Below, piece after piece: positions 1 to 6,643 of a stretch of DNA of 32,995 bases (its first letter is position 1; the number at the start of each line of letters is the position of its first letter). The stretch covers positions 1-32,995 of the forward strand of contig JBGPJM010000030.1 of the NCBI GenBank assembly GCA_041485385.1, in the 5' to 3' direction. Origin of the DNA: JBGPJM01 sp041485385 (GTDB lineage Bacteria > Planctomycetota > Phycisphaerae > Phycisphaerales > UBA1924). Under the pieces are notes generated by a model. It was given only the letters and a program-made list of their open reading frames with translations, had not been told where the DNA came from and searched no databases. Made by a program: the position numbers and the translations under genes.

Positions 1-69
1 AACGGGGCGCACGCGAGCGCGAACGGGGCGCCCGCGGCCGGGGAGAAGGCGAACGTGTGGGCGCCGTAG
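1..69 (+). CDS. C-terminal tail of an unknown protein (partial)
   Basis: An open frame enters from the left edge and stops at the TAG at 67-69. The 22 visible codons end in ...EKANVWAP, and every one has G or C in the third position, which matches real coding sequence in this genome. The tail is rich in Ala and Gly and looks like a disordered C-terminus. Nothing in it identifies a family. It converges on the minus-strand isomerase gene ending at 320, with 250 bases of non-coding sequence between them. Confidence 0.55.
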   Translation, partial: NGAHASANGAPAAGEKANVWAP

Positions 70-184
70 CGAGGCCCGGTGTCCAAACTCCGTGAACATC
101 GTGGTTAGTCGACCGAACGTGCCAAAACACGCGGCAAATTCGAGGGGTATTCCCCCATTCTGGCGCGCAGATTGGGCTCTCCCA

Positions 185-235
185 AAAACGTGGGGGTCAG
201 TTTTCGATGTGGGATATGGCCCGAAAATGTGGGAT
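185..235. repeat. Three GTGGG-containing iterons at about 20-bp spacing
   Basis: GTGGG occurs at 190-194, 209-213 and 229-233, each close after an A- or T-run (AAAAACGTGGG, TTTTCGATGTGGGAT, CGAAAATGTGGGATT). The last two share the 8-mer TGTGGGAT exactly 20 bases apart, about two helical turns. The block lies between two convergent genes in locally A/T-richer sequence. It could be a protein-binding array or a decayed transposon end. No transposase is near. An 8-base C run follows at 284-291. Confidence 0.35.
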
Positions 236-319
236 TCAGAAGGGACGAAAACCACCACCCGCCACCGATCGACCATCAACTTGCCCCCCCCTTGGCAGCA
301 CCCAGCACCTTAGCACTCT

Positions 320-925
320 TCACCAGTTCTGGGGGAACATCACCTTCTCGATTCCCTCCGCCCACGCGTGCAGCACCAGCATGTGCAGCTCCTGGATCCG
401 GTCCGAGGTCTTCCCCGGCACGATCATCGTGTGCTCGAGGAGCCCCAGCGACGTCAGCTTTCCTCCGTCTTTGCCGAGGAGTCCGATCGTCGTCATCTTC
501 CGGTCCCGCGCGGCCTCCACCGCCCGCACGATGTTCGTCGAGTCCCCGCTGCTGCTCAGGACGATCAGCACGTCCCCTGCCTGCCCCAGCGCCTGCACCC
601 AGCGCGAGAAGACCACGTCGTACCCGTAGTCGTTGGCGGTGCAGGAGATATGGCCGACGTCCGTGCACGCGATCGCCGCGAGCGGCGGCCGATCCTTCCG
701 GAACCTCCCCGTCAGCTCCTCGGCAAAGTGCATCGCGTCGCACGCCGAGCCCCCGTTGCCGCACAGCATGATCTTCCGCCCGCCGCTGAGCCTCTCGGCC
801 AGCAGCGCGGGGATCGAGGTGAGCTTGTCCAGCGCGGCCTGGTCAACCCACAGGGCGTCCAGCGCCGCGCGGGCGTCACGGAGCGAAGAGAGGATGGAAC
901 GGTCCGGGGGTTGGCCGGGCGGCAT
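320..925 (-). CDS. gmhA: D-sedoheptulose-7-phosphate isomerase, GmhA-like (SIS domain)
   Basis: This 201-residue SIS-domain protein resembles GmhA, which converts sedoheptulose 7-phosphate to D-glycero-manno-heptose 7-phosphate in the cytoplasm, the first step toward ADP- or GDP-heptose. The phosphosugar loop CGNGGSACDAMHFAEE lies at about 55-70, SSSGDSTN at 124-131, and a TSDRIQELH helix near 173-181. Candidate zinc ligands H66, E70, Q178 and H186 keep the spacing of H61/E65 and Q172/H180 in E. coli GmhA. The frame is open upstream to an ATG at 988. I chose ATG 925 because it gives the usual family length and the extra 21 residues look unconserved. No clear Shine-Dalgarno precedes either start. 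The small secreted gene lies upstream on the same strand. A heptose supply could serve the nearby glycan locus, but that link is inference. Other SIS sugar isomerases are the alternative. Confidence 0.85.
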   Translation of the reverse strand: MPPGQPPDRSILSSLRDARAALDALWVDQAALDKLTSIPALLAERLSGGRKIMLCGNGGSACDAMHFAEELTGRFRKDRPPLAAIACTDVGHISCTANDYGYDVVFSRWVQALGQAGDVLIVLSSSGDSTNIVRAVEAARDRKMTTIGLLGKDGGKLTSLGLLEHTMIVPGKTSDRIQELHMLVLHAWAEGIEKVMFPQNW

Positions 926-995
926 GCGGGATGATAGGACCGGGCGCCGAGCGGACGGCAGGACCGCGACCTCCGCCCGTTCAGGCACGAGTCAG

Positions 996-1022
996 AGTCC
1001 TCAGCACTCCGTAAGTCCTCAG
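996..1022. repeat. 9-bp direct repeat upstream of the isomerase gene
   Basis: AGTCCTCAG occurs at 996-1004 and again at 1014-1022, start to start 18 bases, in the non-coding stretch between the two minus-strand genes. The position would suit an operator for the isomerase gene. It may also be a chance duplication. Confidence 0.3.
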
Positions 1023-1024
1023 TC

Positions 1025-1043
1025 CACGGCACTTTGCGCCGTG
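1025..1043 (-). terminator. Hairpin just after the small secreted gene
   Basis: CACGGC at 1025-1030 and GCCGTG at 1038-1043 form a perfect 6-bp G/C-rich stem with a 7-base loop, one base beyond the stop codon (1045-1047) of the minus-strand secreted protein gene. No T tract follows, so it may be a 3'-end stabiliser or a weak or Rho-assisted terminator. Confidence 0.4.
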
Positions 1044-1044
1044 T

Positions 1045-1437
1045 TCACTTCTTCTCGGGCTCGAACTTCACCGGGCCCGACGTCGTGATCCCGGAGACGA
1101 TGACGTCCTTGCTTGAGAAGGTGACCGTTCCCTGCTGGCCGAGCTGCCATCCCTGCCCGAGCGGCACGACGACCGTGCTGTTGCCGGGGACGACCACCGT
1201 GGCTGACCCGGAGGCGGCCTTCACGACGACCGTAGCCGCGGGGCCCCCAGTGTTCGCGACCACGATGCTTGTGTAGATCCCCGGCGGCATGACCAGCTCA
1301 CCGGGATTGCCCTTCTTCTGCGGGAAGAGGTCGCTCGGGGCCTCGGGCTTCGGCGTGGGCTGCGCCCCCGCCACGAATCCGAGCGTCAAAGCCACCACGG
1401 TCGCCAAAGCGATTGCCGTCGCCACTCGTCCGTTCAT
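1045..1437 (-). CDS. Small secreted protein of unknown function
   Basis: The product is 130 residues. It opens with a classical Sec signal peptide: Arg near the start, a hydrophobic core over about residues 6-22, and a likely cut after the A-G-A near residue 25. A Pro/Lys/Glu-rich spacer follows. The mature part, about 90 residues, is rich in Val, Thr and Gly with alternating beta-strand patterns such as ATVVVKAASGSATVVV, suggesting a small beta-sandwich. There are no cysteines in the mature part. I do not recognise the family. The start is supported by AAGGAG at 1445-1450 (complement), 7 bases upstream. It is divergent from the NusG-like gene. Confidence 0.8.
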   Translation of the reverse strand: MNGRVATAIALATVVALTLGFVAGAQPTPKPEAPSDLFPQKKGNPGELVMPPGIYTSIVVANTGGPAATVVVKAASGSATVVVPGNSTVVVPLGQGWQLGQQGTVTFSSKDVIVSGITTSGPVKFEPEKK

Positions 1438-1444
1438 GCCGAAT

Positions 1445-1450
1445 CTCCTT
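1445..1450 (-). promoter_or_regulatory. Ribosome binding site of the small secreted gene
   Basis: The complement reads AAGGAG, 7 bases before the ATG at 1437-1435. It is one of the few strong Shine-Dalgarno sequences in the window and fixes this start. Confidence 0.7.
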
Positions 1451-1623
1451 CTTGGTGGGGCCGAACTTATCGGTTTGTGTTCGGTATGTCATCCTCGAGC
1501 TTCCACATCCGCTTTTCATTTTGTCCCCGTACACTCAGTGGATACTCGATTCAATCATTCATGGGCCGGCGGCTCGGGATGTCCTTGACCGTCACTCTGT
1601 TGCTTCATACCGAAACCTTCACC

Positions 1624-2166
1624 ATGCCTTTGGAAACACTCCAAATCTCGCCACCGTCCCGGGCGACGGTCTGCGAAACGGCCACGCGGTGGTTCGTCCT
1701 TCATACCAGGAGCCGGCAGGAGAAGGCGCTGGCGGAGGATCTGCAGGCGCGAAGAATCGAGTATTTCCTGCCCCTGGTGAGCAGCATCAAGTACTACGGG
1801 CGCCGGAAGTTCCGAGTGGAGGTACCGCTGTTTCCGGGGTATCTCTTTCTCCTGGGCACTGTCGAGCAGTCGTACCAGGCGGACCGGACCGAGCGCGTGG
1901 CCAGGATCATCCAGGTGGCCGATCAGCCGAGGCTGTTCCAGGAGCTCAGCAGCATCCGCGAGGCACTGGAGCGGCACGCGCCCCTCCAGCCGTGCGAGTT
2001 GATCAGCACTGGGATGGAGGTCGAGGTCGTGGCGGGCCCGTTCAAGGGGATCCGCGGGGTAGTCGAACAAGGTGCGCCGAACAATCGTCTGCTCCTGCAG
2101 ATCGATCTCATCGGCAAGGCCGCGGTGTTGGAAATTGACCGGTCCTTGCTGATTCAAGTCCCCTGA
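1624..2166 (+). CDS. NusG/RfaH-like specialised transcription elongation factor
   Basis: The product is about 180 residues. The NGN domain spans roughly 22-115, beginning TRWFVLHTRSRQEKALAEDL and containing the hallmark VPLFPGYLF at about 67-75. A KOW domain follows at about 128-155 with GMEVEVVAGPFKGIRGVVE. NusG paralogues of this type (RfaH, UpxY, LoaP) bind RNA polymerase and help it read through long polysaccharide or natural-product operons. Its place directly ahead of an 18-kb glycan locus argues for that specialised role rather than housekeeping NusG, and no SecE or ribosomal protein genes are adjacent. The frame is open back to an ATG at 1477. I chose ATG 1624 because the residues before it do not resemble NGN sequence. 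ATG 1561 and 1579 are alternatives. Confidence 0.85.
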   Translation: MPLETLQISPPSRATVCETATRWFVLHTRSRQEKALAEDLQARRIEYFLPLVSSIKYYGRRKFRVEVPLFPGYLFLLGTVEQSYQADRTERVARIIQVADQPRLFQELSSIREALERHAPLQPCELISTGMEVEVVAGPFKGIRGVVEQGAPNNRLLLQIDLIGKAAVLEIDRSLLIQVP

Positions 2167-2190
2167 CGCCGAGCCACCCCGTCGGCGTCA
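2164..2190 (+). terminator. Hairpin overlapping the stop codon of the NusG-like gene
   Basis: TGACGCCGA (2164-2172) and TCGGCGTCA (2182-2190) are perfect inverted repeats around a 9-base loop, and the TGA stop is the first three bases of the left arm. Downstream only a TTT (2198-2200) resembles a U tract. It may terminate or attenuate transcription before the polysaccharide genes, which would make sense if the NusG-like protein controls readthrough. Confidence 0.5.
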
Positions 2191-2533
2191 CGTCCCGTTT
2201 GCGTGAATGGCGAAACATCTGCGCAAAAGCGCAGTTGAAGGGGGCAGAGCCTTCGCCCGGAACAGGGGTCCGGGAAACTTGATCTGAGGCGGAACACGCT
2301 GACAAGGCACTTCGAAAATATAACGACTGCCGGACCTTGTCTGCGTACAAGCCGATCTGGCAGGGCTGTATTTGACAGTTCTACACGATGTAACTCGCGG
2401 GCGAACTTGGCGGTCTGGTGTGTCATCAGGGCGTGGGGAAGCTGGTGAAGCCGCGGATTGCCCGATCGCACCAGGCCCGTTGGACGACGTTGATCGAATG
2501 GATACGCTGCGGAGCAATCCCAGGAGCTTTTCC
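2191..2533 (+). promoter_or_regulatory. Leader region of the polysaccharide locus
   Basis: About 340 bases with no convincing gene and lower GC than its surroundings. Visible elements: an A/T island with TATAAC at 2319-2324, preceded by CTGACA at 2299-2304 (14-base spacing, short for sigma-70); a small hairpin CTTGT/ACAAG (2336-2340 and 2347-2351); TTGACA at 2372-2377 without a good -10; and GGCGGTCTGGTG at 2409-2420, which matches 9 of the first 12 bases of the E. coli ops element. The promoter assignment is tentative. A frame opening at 2372 continues into the next gene but does not look coding before about 2534. Confidence 0.3.
2522..2526 (+). promoter_or_regulatory. Ribosome binding site selecting ATG 2534
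   Basis: AGGAG lies 7 bases before ATG 2534, and translation from there begins directly with a signal peptide. This favours 2534 over the in-frame ATGs at 2372 and 2498. Confidence 0.65.
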
Positions 2534-5500
2534 ATGCCTTGCGTGAACCGTACTGTGACGATGCTGTTCGGGCTGGCGTTGTGCGGCGTGGCCGCCGGGC
2601 CGGCGCAGGCGGGCCTCTTGCCGTTGAGTTCTGGGGGAGGAGCGGGGTCCGGGAGCGGATGGTGGTCGCGGCCGGTTCTGGATGGAAAGGTGGGCGTGCA
2701 GCGTCTGGAGCGGGTGATTACCGTGATGCCCGACGGCAGCCGCGCCGAGCAGTGGGTGTTGCGTTCGGTTGATGATGCGGGCACCGATGGGGTGGGCGGG
2801 ATCGTGGTGCCGAGCAGCGCGTCCGGGAAGTCGGGGGCGCAGACGAAGCTGACGAATACGCTTGTTCCCGGACCGGCGGGCTCGGAGATGACGCCGGGTG
2901 GGGACAGGGCGGGCGGGCGTGACCTCAACGGGGTTGTTTCGGGACGGCGTGCGTTGCCCGGGGCGGTGACGACGCCGAACCGCTCGGACGCGTCGTCGAC
3001 GCAGCCGGGCGTGAGCGACCCGTCGAGGCCGCAGAGAGTAATGGGGTCGGGTGCGCCGGAGCCGGTCGGGACCACGACGATGCTGGGGACGGCGTACGTA
3101 CCGCCACGGGGCGCACCGCGCGCGCCGTCGTTCGTGCAGGTGACGGACCTCGGGACCGGGCATGAGGCGCGCGTGGCGTGGCTGGACAACTCCGTGGACG
3201 AGACGGGGTTCGAGATCGTGCGGGAGAAGCAGTCGGGGTCGACCTGGGGACAGGCGGCGTCGATGGCGGTGCCGGCGGACACGACGACGTACACCGACTC
3301 GCCGGGGCCCGGTGTGTTCCGGTATCGGGTGAGGGCGTCGACCTCGGGCAGCCCGTCGCGGTTCACGGCCTGGGCGATGGGGAGCGTCTCGGACGTGGCG
3401 CCGGTGGCGCCGAGCGGGCTCATGGTGATGGACCTGGGCGGCGGCGCGCAGATCTCCGCGACCTGGACAGACAACTCGGACAACGAGGGCCAGTTCGAGC
3501 TGAATCGCGAGCGGCTCTCGGGGTCGACATGGGGAGCCGGGGTGACGTTCACGACGAGCGCGAACGTGACGAACTACATGGACCAGCCTGGGGCCGGGTC
3601 GTTCCGGTACCGGGTAAGGGCGGCGAACGCGTCGGGCGCCTCGGGGTACACCGCCTGGGTGACGCCGGTGGCGGCGCCGACTCCGCCGGTGGCGCCGAGC
3701 GGAATCGCGGCGGTGAGCCTGAACGACGGCGTGCAGACGCGTGTGACGTGGGTGGACAACTCGGCCGACGAGGCGGGGTTCGAGATCGTGCGTGAGACGC
3801 AGTCGGGCGGGAGCTGGGTGTCCCCGGCGACGTTCACCGTCGGGGAGAACGTGGTGGTGTACACGGACAGCCCCGGGGTGGGCACGTTCCGGTACGAGGC
3901 GCGGGCGGTGAACGGGGCGGGCCCGTCGGCCTACACGGCGTGGGCGACAGTGATGGTGGCGGGGGTGGTGCCGAGCGCGCCGAGTTCGCTGCAGGCCGTG
4001 GACCTTGGGACGGGGTCGTCGGTCCGCGTGACGTGGACGGACAACTCCAGCAACGAGACGGGCTTTGACCTGGCGAGGGAGCAGCTGTCCGGGGCGACAT
4101 GGGGTTCGCCGGTGTCGTACCCGCTGCCGGCGAACACGACGTTGATGACGGATACGGCGACCGTCGGGACGTTCCGGTACCGCGCAAGGGCGACCAGCAG
4201 CGCGGGCGGCTCGGCGTACACACCGTGGGTGGTGGTGGCGGTGGCGGCGTCGGTGCCGAACGCGCCCGCAAGCCCGGTGGCGGCGGACATCGGGAACGGA
4301 CGGGCGATGTTCTCGTGGGCGGACAACTCCGCGAACGAGACGGGGTTCCAGATCGAGCGGAGCCCGGCGTTCTCGCAGGGGACGGTGACGGTGAGCGCGA
4401 ACGTCGCGAACTACGTCGATGCCTGCGGGCCGGGGTCGTTCAGCTATCGCGTGCGGGCGATGAACGGGAGCCAAGCCTCGGCGTGGACGGCGTGGGCGGC
4501 GGTCGTGGTGGCGGGCTCGGGCGGCGCGACGCCGGCGGCGCCGGATCAGTTCGAGGTCGGAAGGGACTTCGGCAACTGGAACGCGCTGCGGCTCAGATGG
4601 TCGGATAACTCGACGGACGAGACGGGGTTCGTCGTGGAGAGAGAGCGTGAGACGTCGCCGGGCGTCTGGGGAGAGACGACGACCCTGAACGCGCCGGCCG
4701 ATGCGGTGACGATCGCGGACGTTCCGGGGACCGGGCGGTTCCATTACCGCGTCGCCGCGAACGGGGTCGGCGGGATGTCGCCCTGGACGGCGCGGCAGGA
4801 GAGCCACGGGTGGACGGTGTTCGTTCCGAGCGGTGACACGCATGTGATCTACGTCAGCAACTCGGAAGGGAACGACGCGAACTCCGGCTTCGACGAGCTG
4901 CATGCCAAGCGGACGGTGGCGGCCGGGGTCGCGCTGCTGCGGCATACCTATCCGGACTGGCTGCTGCTGAAGCGCGGGGACACCTGGGACGAGCCGCTAG
5001 GGACCTGGCGGAAGTGCGGGCGCTCGGCCAGCGAGCCGATGGTGGTCGGCACGTACGGTCCGACAGTCGGCGAGAGGCCGCTGCTGCGGACGGGGACGAC
5101 GACGGGGTTCACCCGCGTGGGCGGGAGCGCGTCGCCCCCGACGCTGGATTACGTCGCGGTGACCGGCGTGCACATGGTGGCGAACACGTACAACGGCTCG
5201 AACGCCTCGCCGTCGGGCGTGGATTGGCTCGGGCCGGGGACCAACTTCCTGGTCGAGGACTGCAGCTTCGAGGGGTTCTCGAGCGGCGTGGTCGTCCAGG
5301 CCACCGCGAGCACGCCCGTGCAATGGGTGAGGGTGTCGCGCAGCGTCATCGCGGACAGCTACTCGAACCTCGGGCACGCGCAGGGGATCTACTGCTACGC
5401 GGTGAACCACCTAATGGTCGAGGAGAGCGTGATTGACCACAACGGGTGGAAGGAGGGCGTGGCGGTCCCGACGATGTTCAACCACAACTTCTACCTGAGC

Positions 5501-6367
5501 AGCGACATGGCCGACATCACGCTGAGGAACAACATCATCAGCCGGGCATCGTCGCACGGAATCTCGATGAACATGCCCGGGCTGATCGAGGGCAACCTCA
5601 TCGTGCGGAACTCGATCGGCATCTTCATGCGCACGGCGCCCGCGACGGCGCGCGGCAACGCGATCCTGGAAGGGCGCGACATCGACCCGAGCCTTCCGCG
5701 GGGCTTCGGGATCGTCCTGGGGCCCGTGTGGCCGGACACGCCGGGCCTGGTGGCGGGCCCCGCGCTGGTTGAGAACAACATCATCGCCAACAAGACCTGC
5801 GTGGGGCAGGAGTCGGCGATCTCGGTCTCGAGCAACGTCGCGACGAACAACGCGACGCAGACGATCAGGAACAACATGGTGTACAACTGGCTCTCGACGG
5901 GCCTGAACATCGGGAACTCGAACACCACGCGGTACGACCAGGTCATCGTGCAGAACAACTCGTTCTGGGAACCGAGCGCGGTGTCGCGGCTGGTCAACCA
6001 CTACCCGTCGCCGGTGGACCGGACACGGTTTCAGTATAGCGGTAACCACTACTCGACGCAGGCGGCGGCGAGTTCGTGGTTCGCTATCGCCGACAACATC
6101 CGGTCATTCGCCCAGTGGACGACCGACAGCGGCGAGACCGGCGCGACCACGACGGCGCCCACTGTTGATGCGCGGAACCTGAGCGCCGGGCAGTACTACG
6201 CGAACGTGTTCGGGGGCGCCGCGACGCTCGAGGCGTTCCTGGCCGATGTTCGTTCCCGCTCCAGGTACGGCGGGCAGCCCACGCCCGGCGTGCACCACGA
6301 GTGGGACTCGCGCCTTGCGGCCCCGGCGGTGATCAGGTACGTCCGGGACGGCTTTGGCCTCCCGTGA
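2534..6367 (+). CDS. Secreted fibronectin-III repeat and right-handed beta-helix protein
   Basis: The product is about 1,277 residues. A Sec signal peptide covers about 1-26 (hydrophobic TMLFGLALCGVAAG, cut after A-Q-A). Residues 27-193 are low-complexity and Gly/Ser/Pro-rich. Six fibronectin-III-like domains follow over about 194-768, each carrying W-x-D-N-S-x-(D/N)-E-x-x-F and a late F-x-Y-R-V-R-A strand. From about 769 (THVIYVSNSEGNDANSG) to the end it resembles parallel beta-helix proteins of the pectate-lyase or polysaccharide-lyase fold, with Asn-rich coils such as LRNNIISRASSHG and VENNIIANKT. It is probably exported to the cell surface or medium, where it could bind or cleave polysaccharide. 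No catalytic residues can be assigned by eye, and no sorting motif or membrane anchor is visible. It sits between the NusG-like gene and the glycosyltransferases, suggesting a role in the same glycan. Confidence 0.85.
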   Translation: MPCVNRTVTMLFGLALCGVAAGPAQAGLLPLSSGGGAGSGSGWWSRPVLDGKVGVQRLERVITVMPDGSRAEQWVLRSVDDAGTDGVGGIVVPSSASGKSGAQTKLTNTLVPGPAGSEMTPGGDRAGGRDLNGVVSGRRALPGAVTTPNRSDASSTQPGVSDPSRPQRVMGSGAPEPVGTTTMLGTAYVPPRGAPRAPSFVQVTDLGTGHEARVAWLDNSVDETGFEIVREKQSGSTWGQAASMAVPADTTTYTDSPGPGVFRYRVRASTSGSPSRFTAWAMGSVSDVAPVAPSGLMVMDLGGGAQISATWTDNSDNEGQFELNRERLSGSTWGAGVTFTTSANVTNYMDQPGAGSFRYRVRAANASGASGYTAWVTPVAAPTPPVAPSGIAAVSLNDGVQTRVTWVDNSADEAGFEIVRETQSGGSWVSPATFTVGENVVVYTDSPGVGTFRYEARAVNGAGPSAYTAWATVMVAGVVPSAPSSLQAVDLGTGSSVRVTWTDNSSNETGFDLAREQLSGATWGSPVSYPLPANTTLMTDTATVGTFRYRARATSSAGGSAYTPWVVVAVAASVPNAPASPVAADIGNGRAMFSWADNSANETGFQIERSPAFSQGTVTVSANVANYVDACGPGSFSYRVRAMNGSQASAWTAWAAVVVAGSGGATPAAPDQFEVGRDFGNWNALRLRWSDNSTDETGFVVERERETSPGVWGETTTLNAPADAVTIADVPGTGRFHYRVAANGVGGMSPWTARQESHGWTVFVPSGDTHVIYVSNSEGNDANSGFDELHAKRTVAAGVALLRHTYPDWLLLKRGDTWDEPLGTWRKCGRSASEPMVVGTYGPTVGERPLLRTGTTTGFTRVGGSASPPTLDYVAVTGVHMVANTYNGSNASPSGVDWLGPGTNFLVEDCSFEGFSSGVVVQATASTPVQWVRVSRSVIADSYSNLGHAQGIYCYAVNHLMVEESVIDHNGWKEGVAVPTMFNHNFYLSSDMADITLRNNIISRASSHGISMNMPGLIEGNLIVRNSIGIFMRTAPATARGNAILEGRDIDPSLPRGFGIVLGPVWPDTPGLVAGPALVENNIIANKTCVGQESAISVSSNVATNNATQTIRNNMVYNWLSTGLNIGNSNTTRYDQVIVQNNSFWEPSAVSRLVNHYPSPVDRTRFQYSGNHYSTQAAASSWFAIADNIRSFAQWTTDSGETGATTTAPTVDARNLSAGQYYANVFGGAATLEAFLADVRSRSRYGGQPTPGVHHEWDSRLAAPAVIRYVRDGFGLP
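3113..4837 (+). repeat. Six tandem fibronectin-III-encoding repeats of about 285 bp
   Basis: Units begin near 3113, 3398, 3683, 3968, 4250 and 4525. Each encodes about 95 residues starting with a P-x-A-P linker and ending in a (Y/F)-T-A-W-type strand. They have diverged in DNA but are obvious in protein, so the array is old or kept in frame by selection. Recombination between units could change copy number between strains. Confidence 0.8.
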
Positions 6368-6643
6368 TTCTCCGGGGTGAACGCCGCTCGAGCACGGGTC
6401 GCGGTGAACGTACGCCGCGGCCTGGGTTGTCGAGCGGCCGGCCTGCGTGGATTGTCGGGCTGTACGGTACGGGCCCGCGTGTCCGGAGTGACTGTCCGGG
6501 TGGACTTCGGCGGAGTCGCTCGGCCCGGTGCTGCGGGCCGCTGTTTCTCGAGTGTCTCTGAATAGGAAACAGTCCGTGGCCGTTGGCAGCGCACGTCGCT
6601 CCGGCGTCGGGGGACGTCTCTTGAGCAGGAACAACCTGTCAGT
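6368..6643 (+). other. Intergenic gap before the glycosyltransferase run
   Basis: 276 bases between the beta-helix gene and the GT87 gene. A 62-codon open frame at 6377-6565 is Arg-rich and does not look like a protein. I see no convincing promoter, no hairpin with a T tract, and only a distant AGGA (6627-6630) ahead of ATG 6644. A promoter for the downstream operon could lie here but cannot be shown by eye. Confidence 0.4.

Noticed and set aside
172..771. Plus-strand open frames over the isomerase gene
   Set aside because: They are Ser/Pro/Arg-rich shadows of the minus-strand isomerase, which has conserved motifs.
2372..2533. N-terminal extension of the beta-helix protein from ATG 2372
   Set aside because: It would put more than 50 polar residues before the signal peptide. 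ATG 2534 has a good Shine-Dalgarno sequence and starts directly at the signal peptide.
2426..4945. Minus-strand open frame of 839 codons with repeat-like content
   Set aside because: Its repetitiveness is the mirror of the fibronectin-III repeats on the plus strand. Arg/His/Pro composition argues against a protein.
6377..6565. Small plus-strand open frame between the beta-helix and GT87 genes
   Set aside because: It has Arg-rich, uneven composition, no ribosome site and no recognisable motif.
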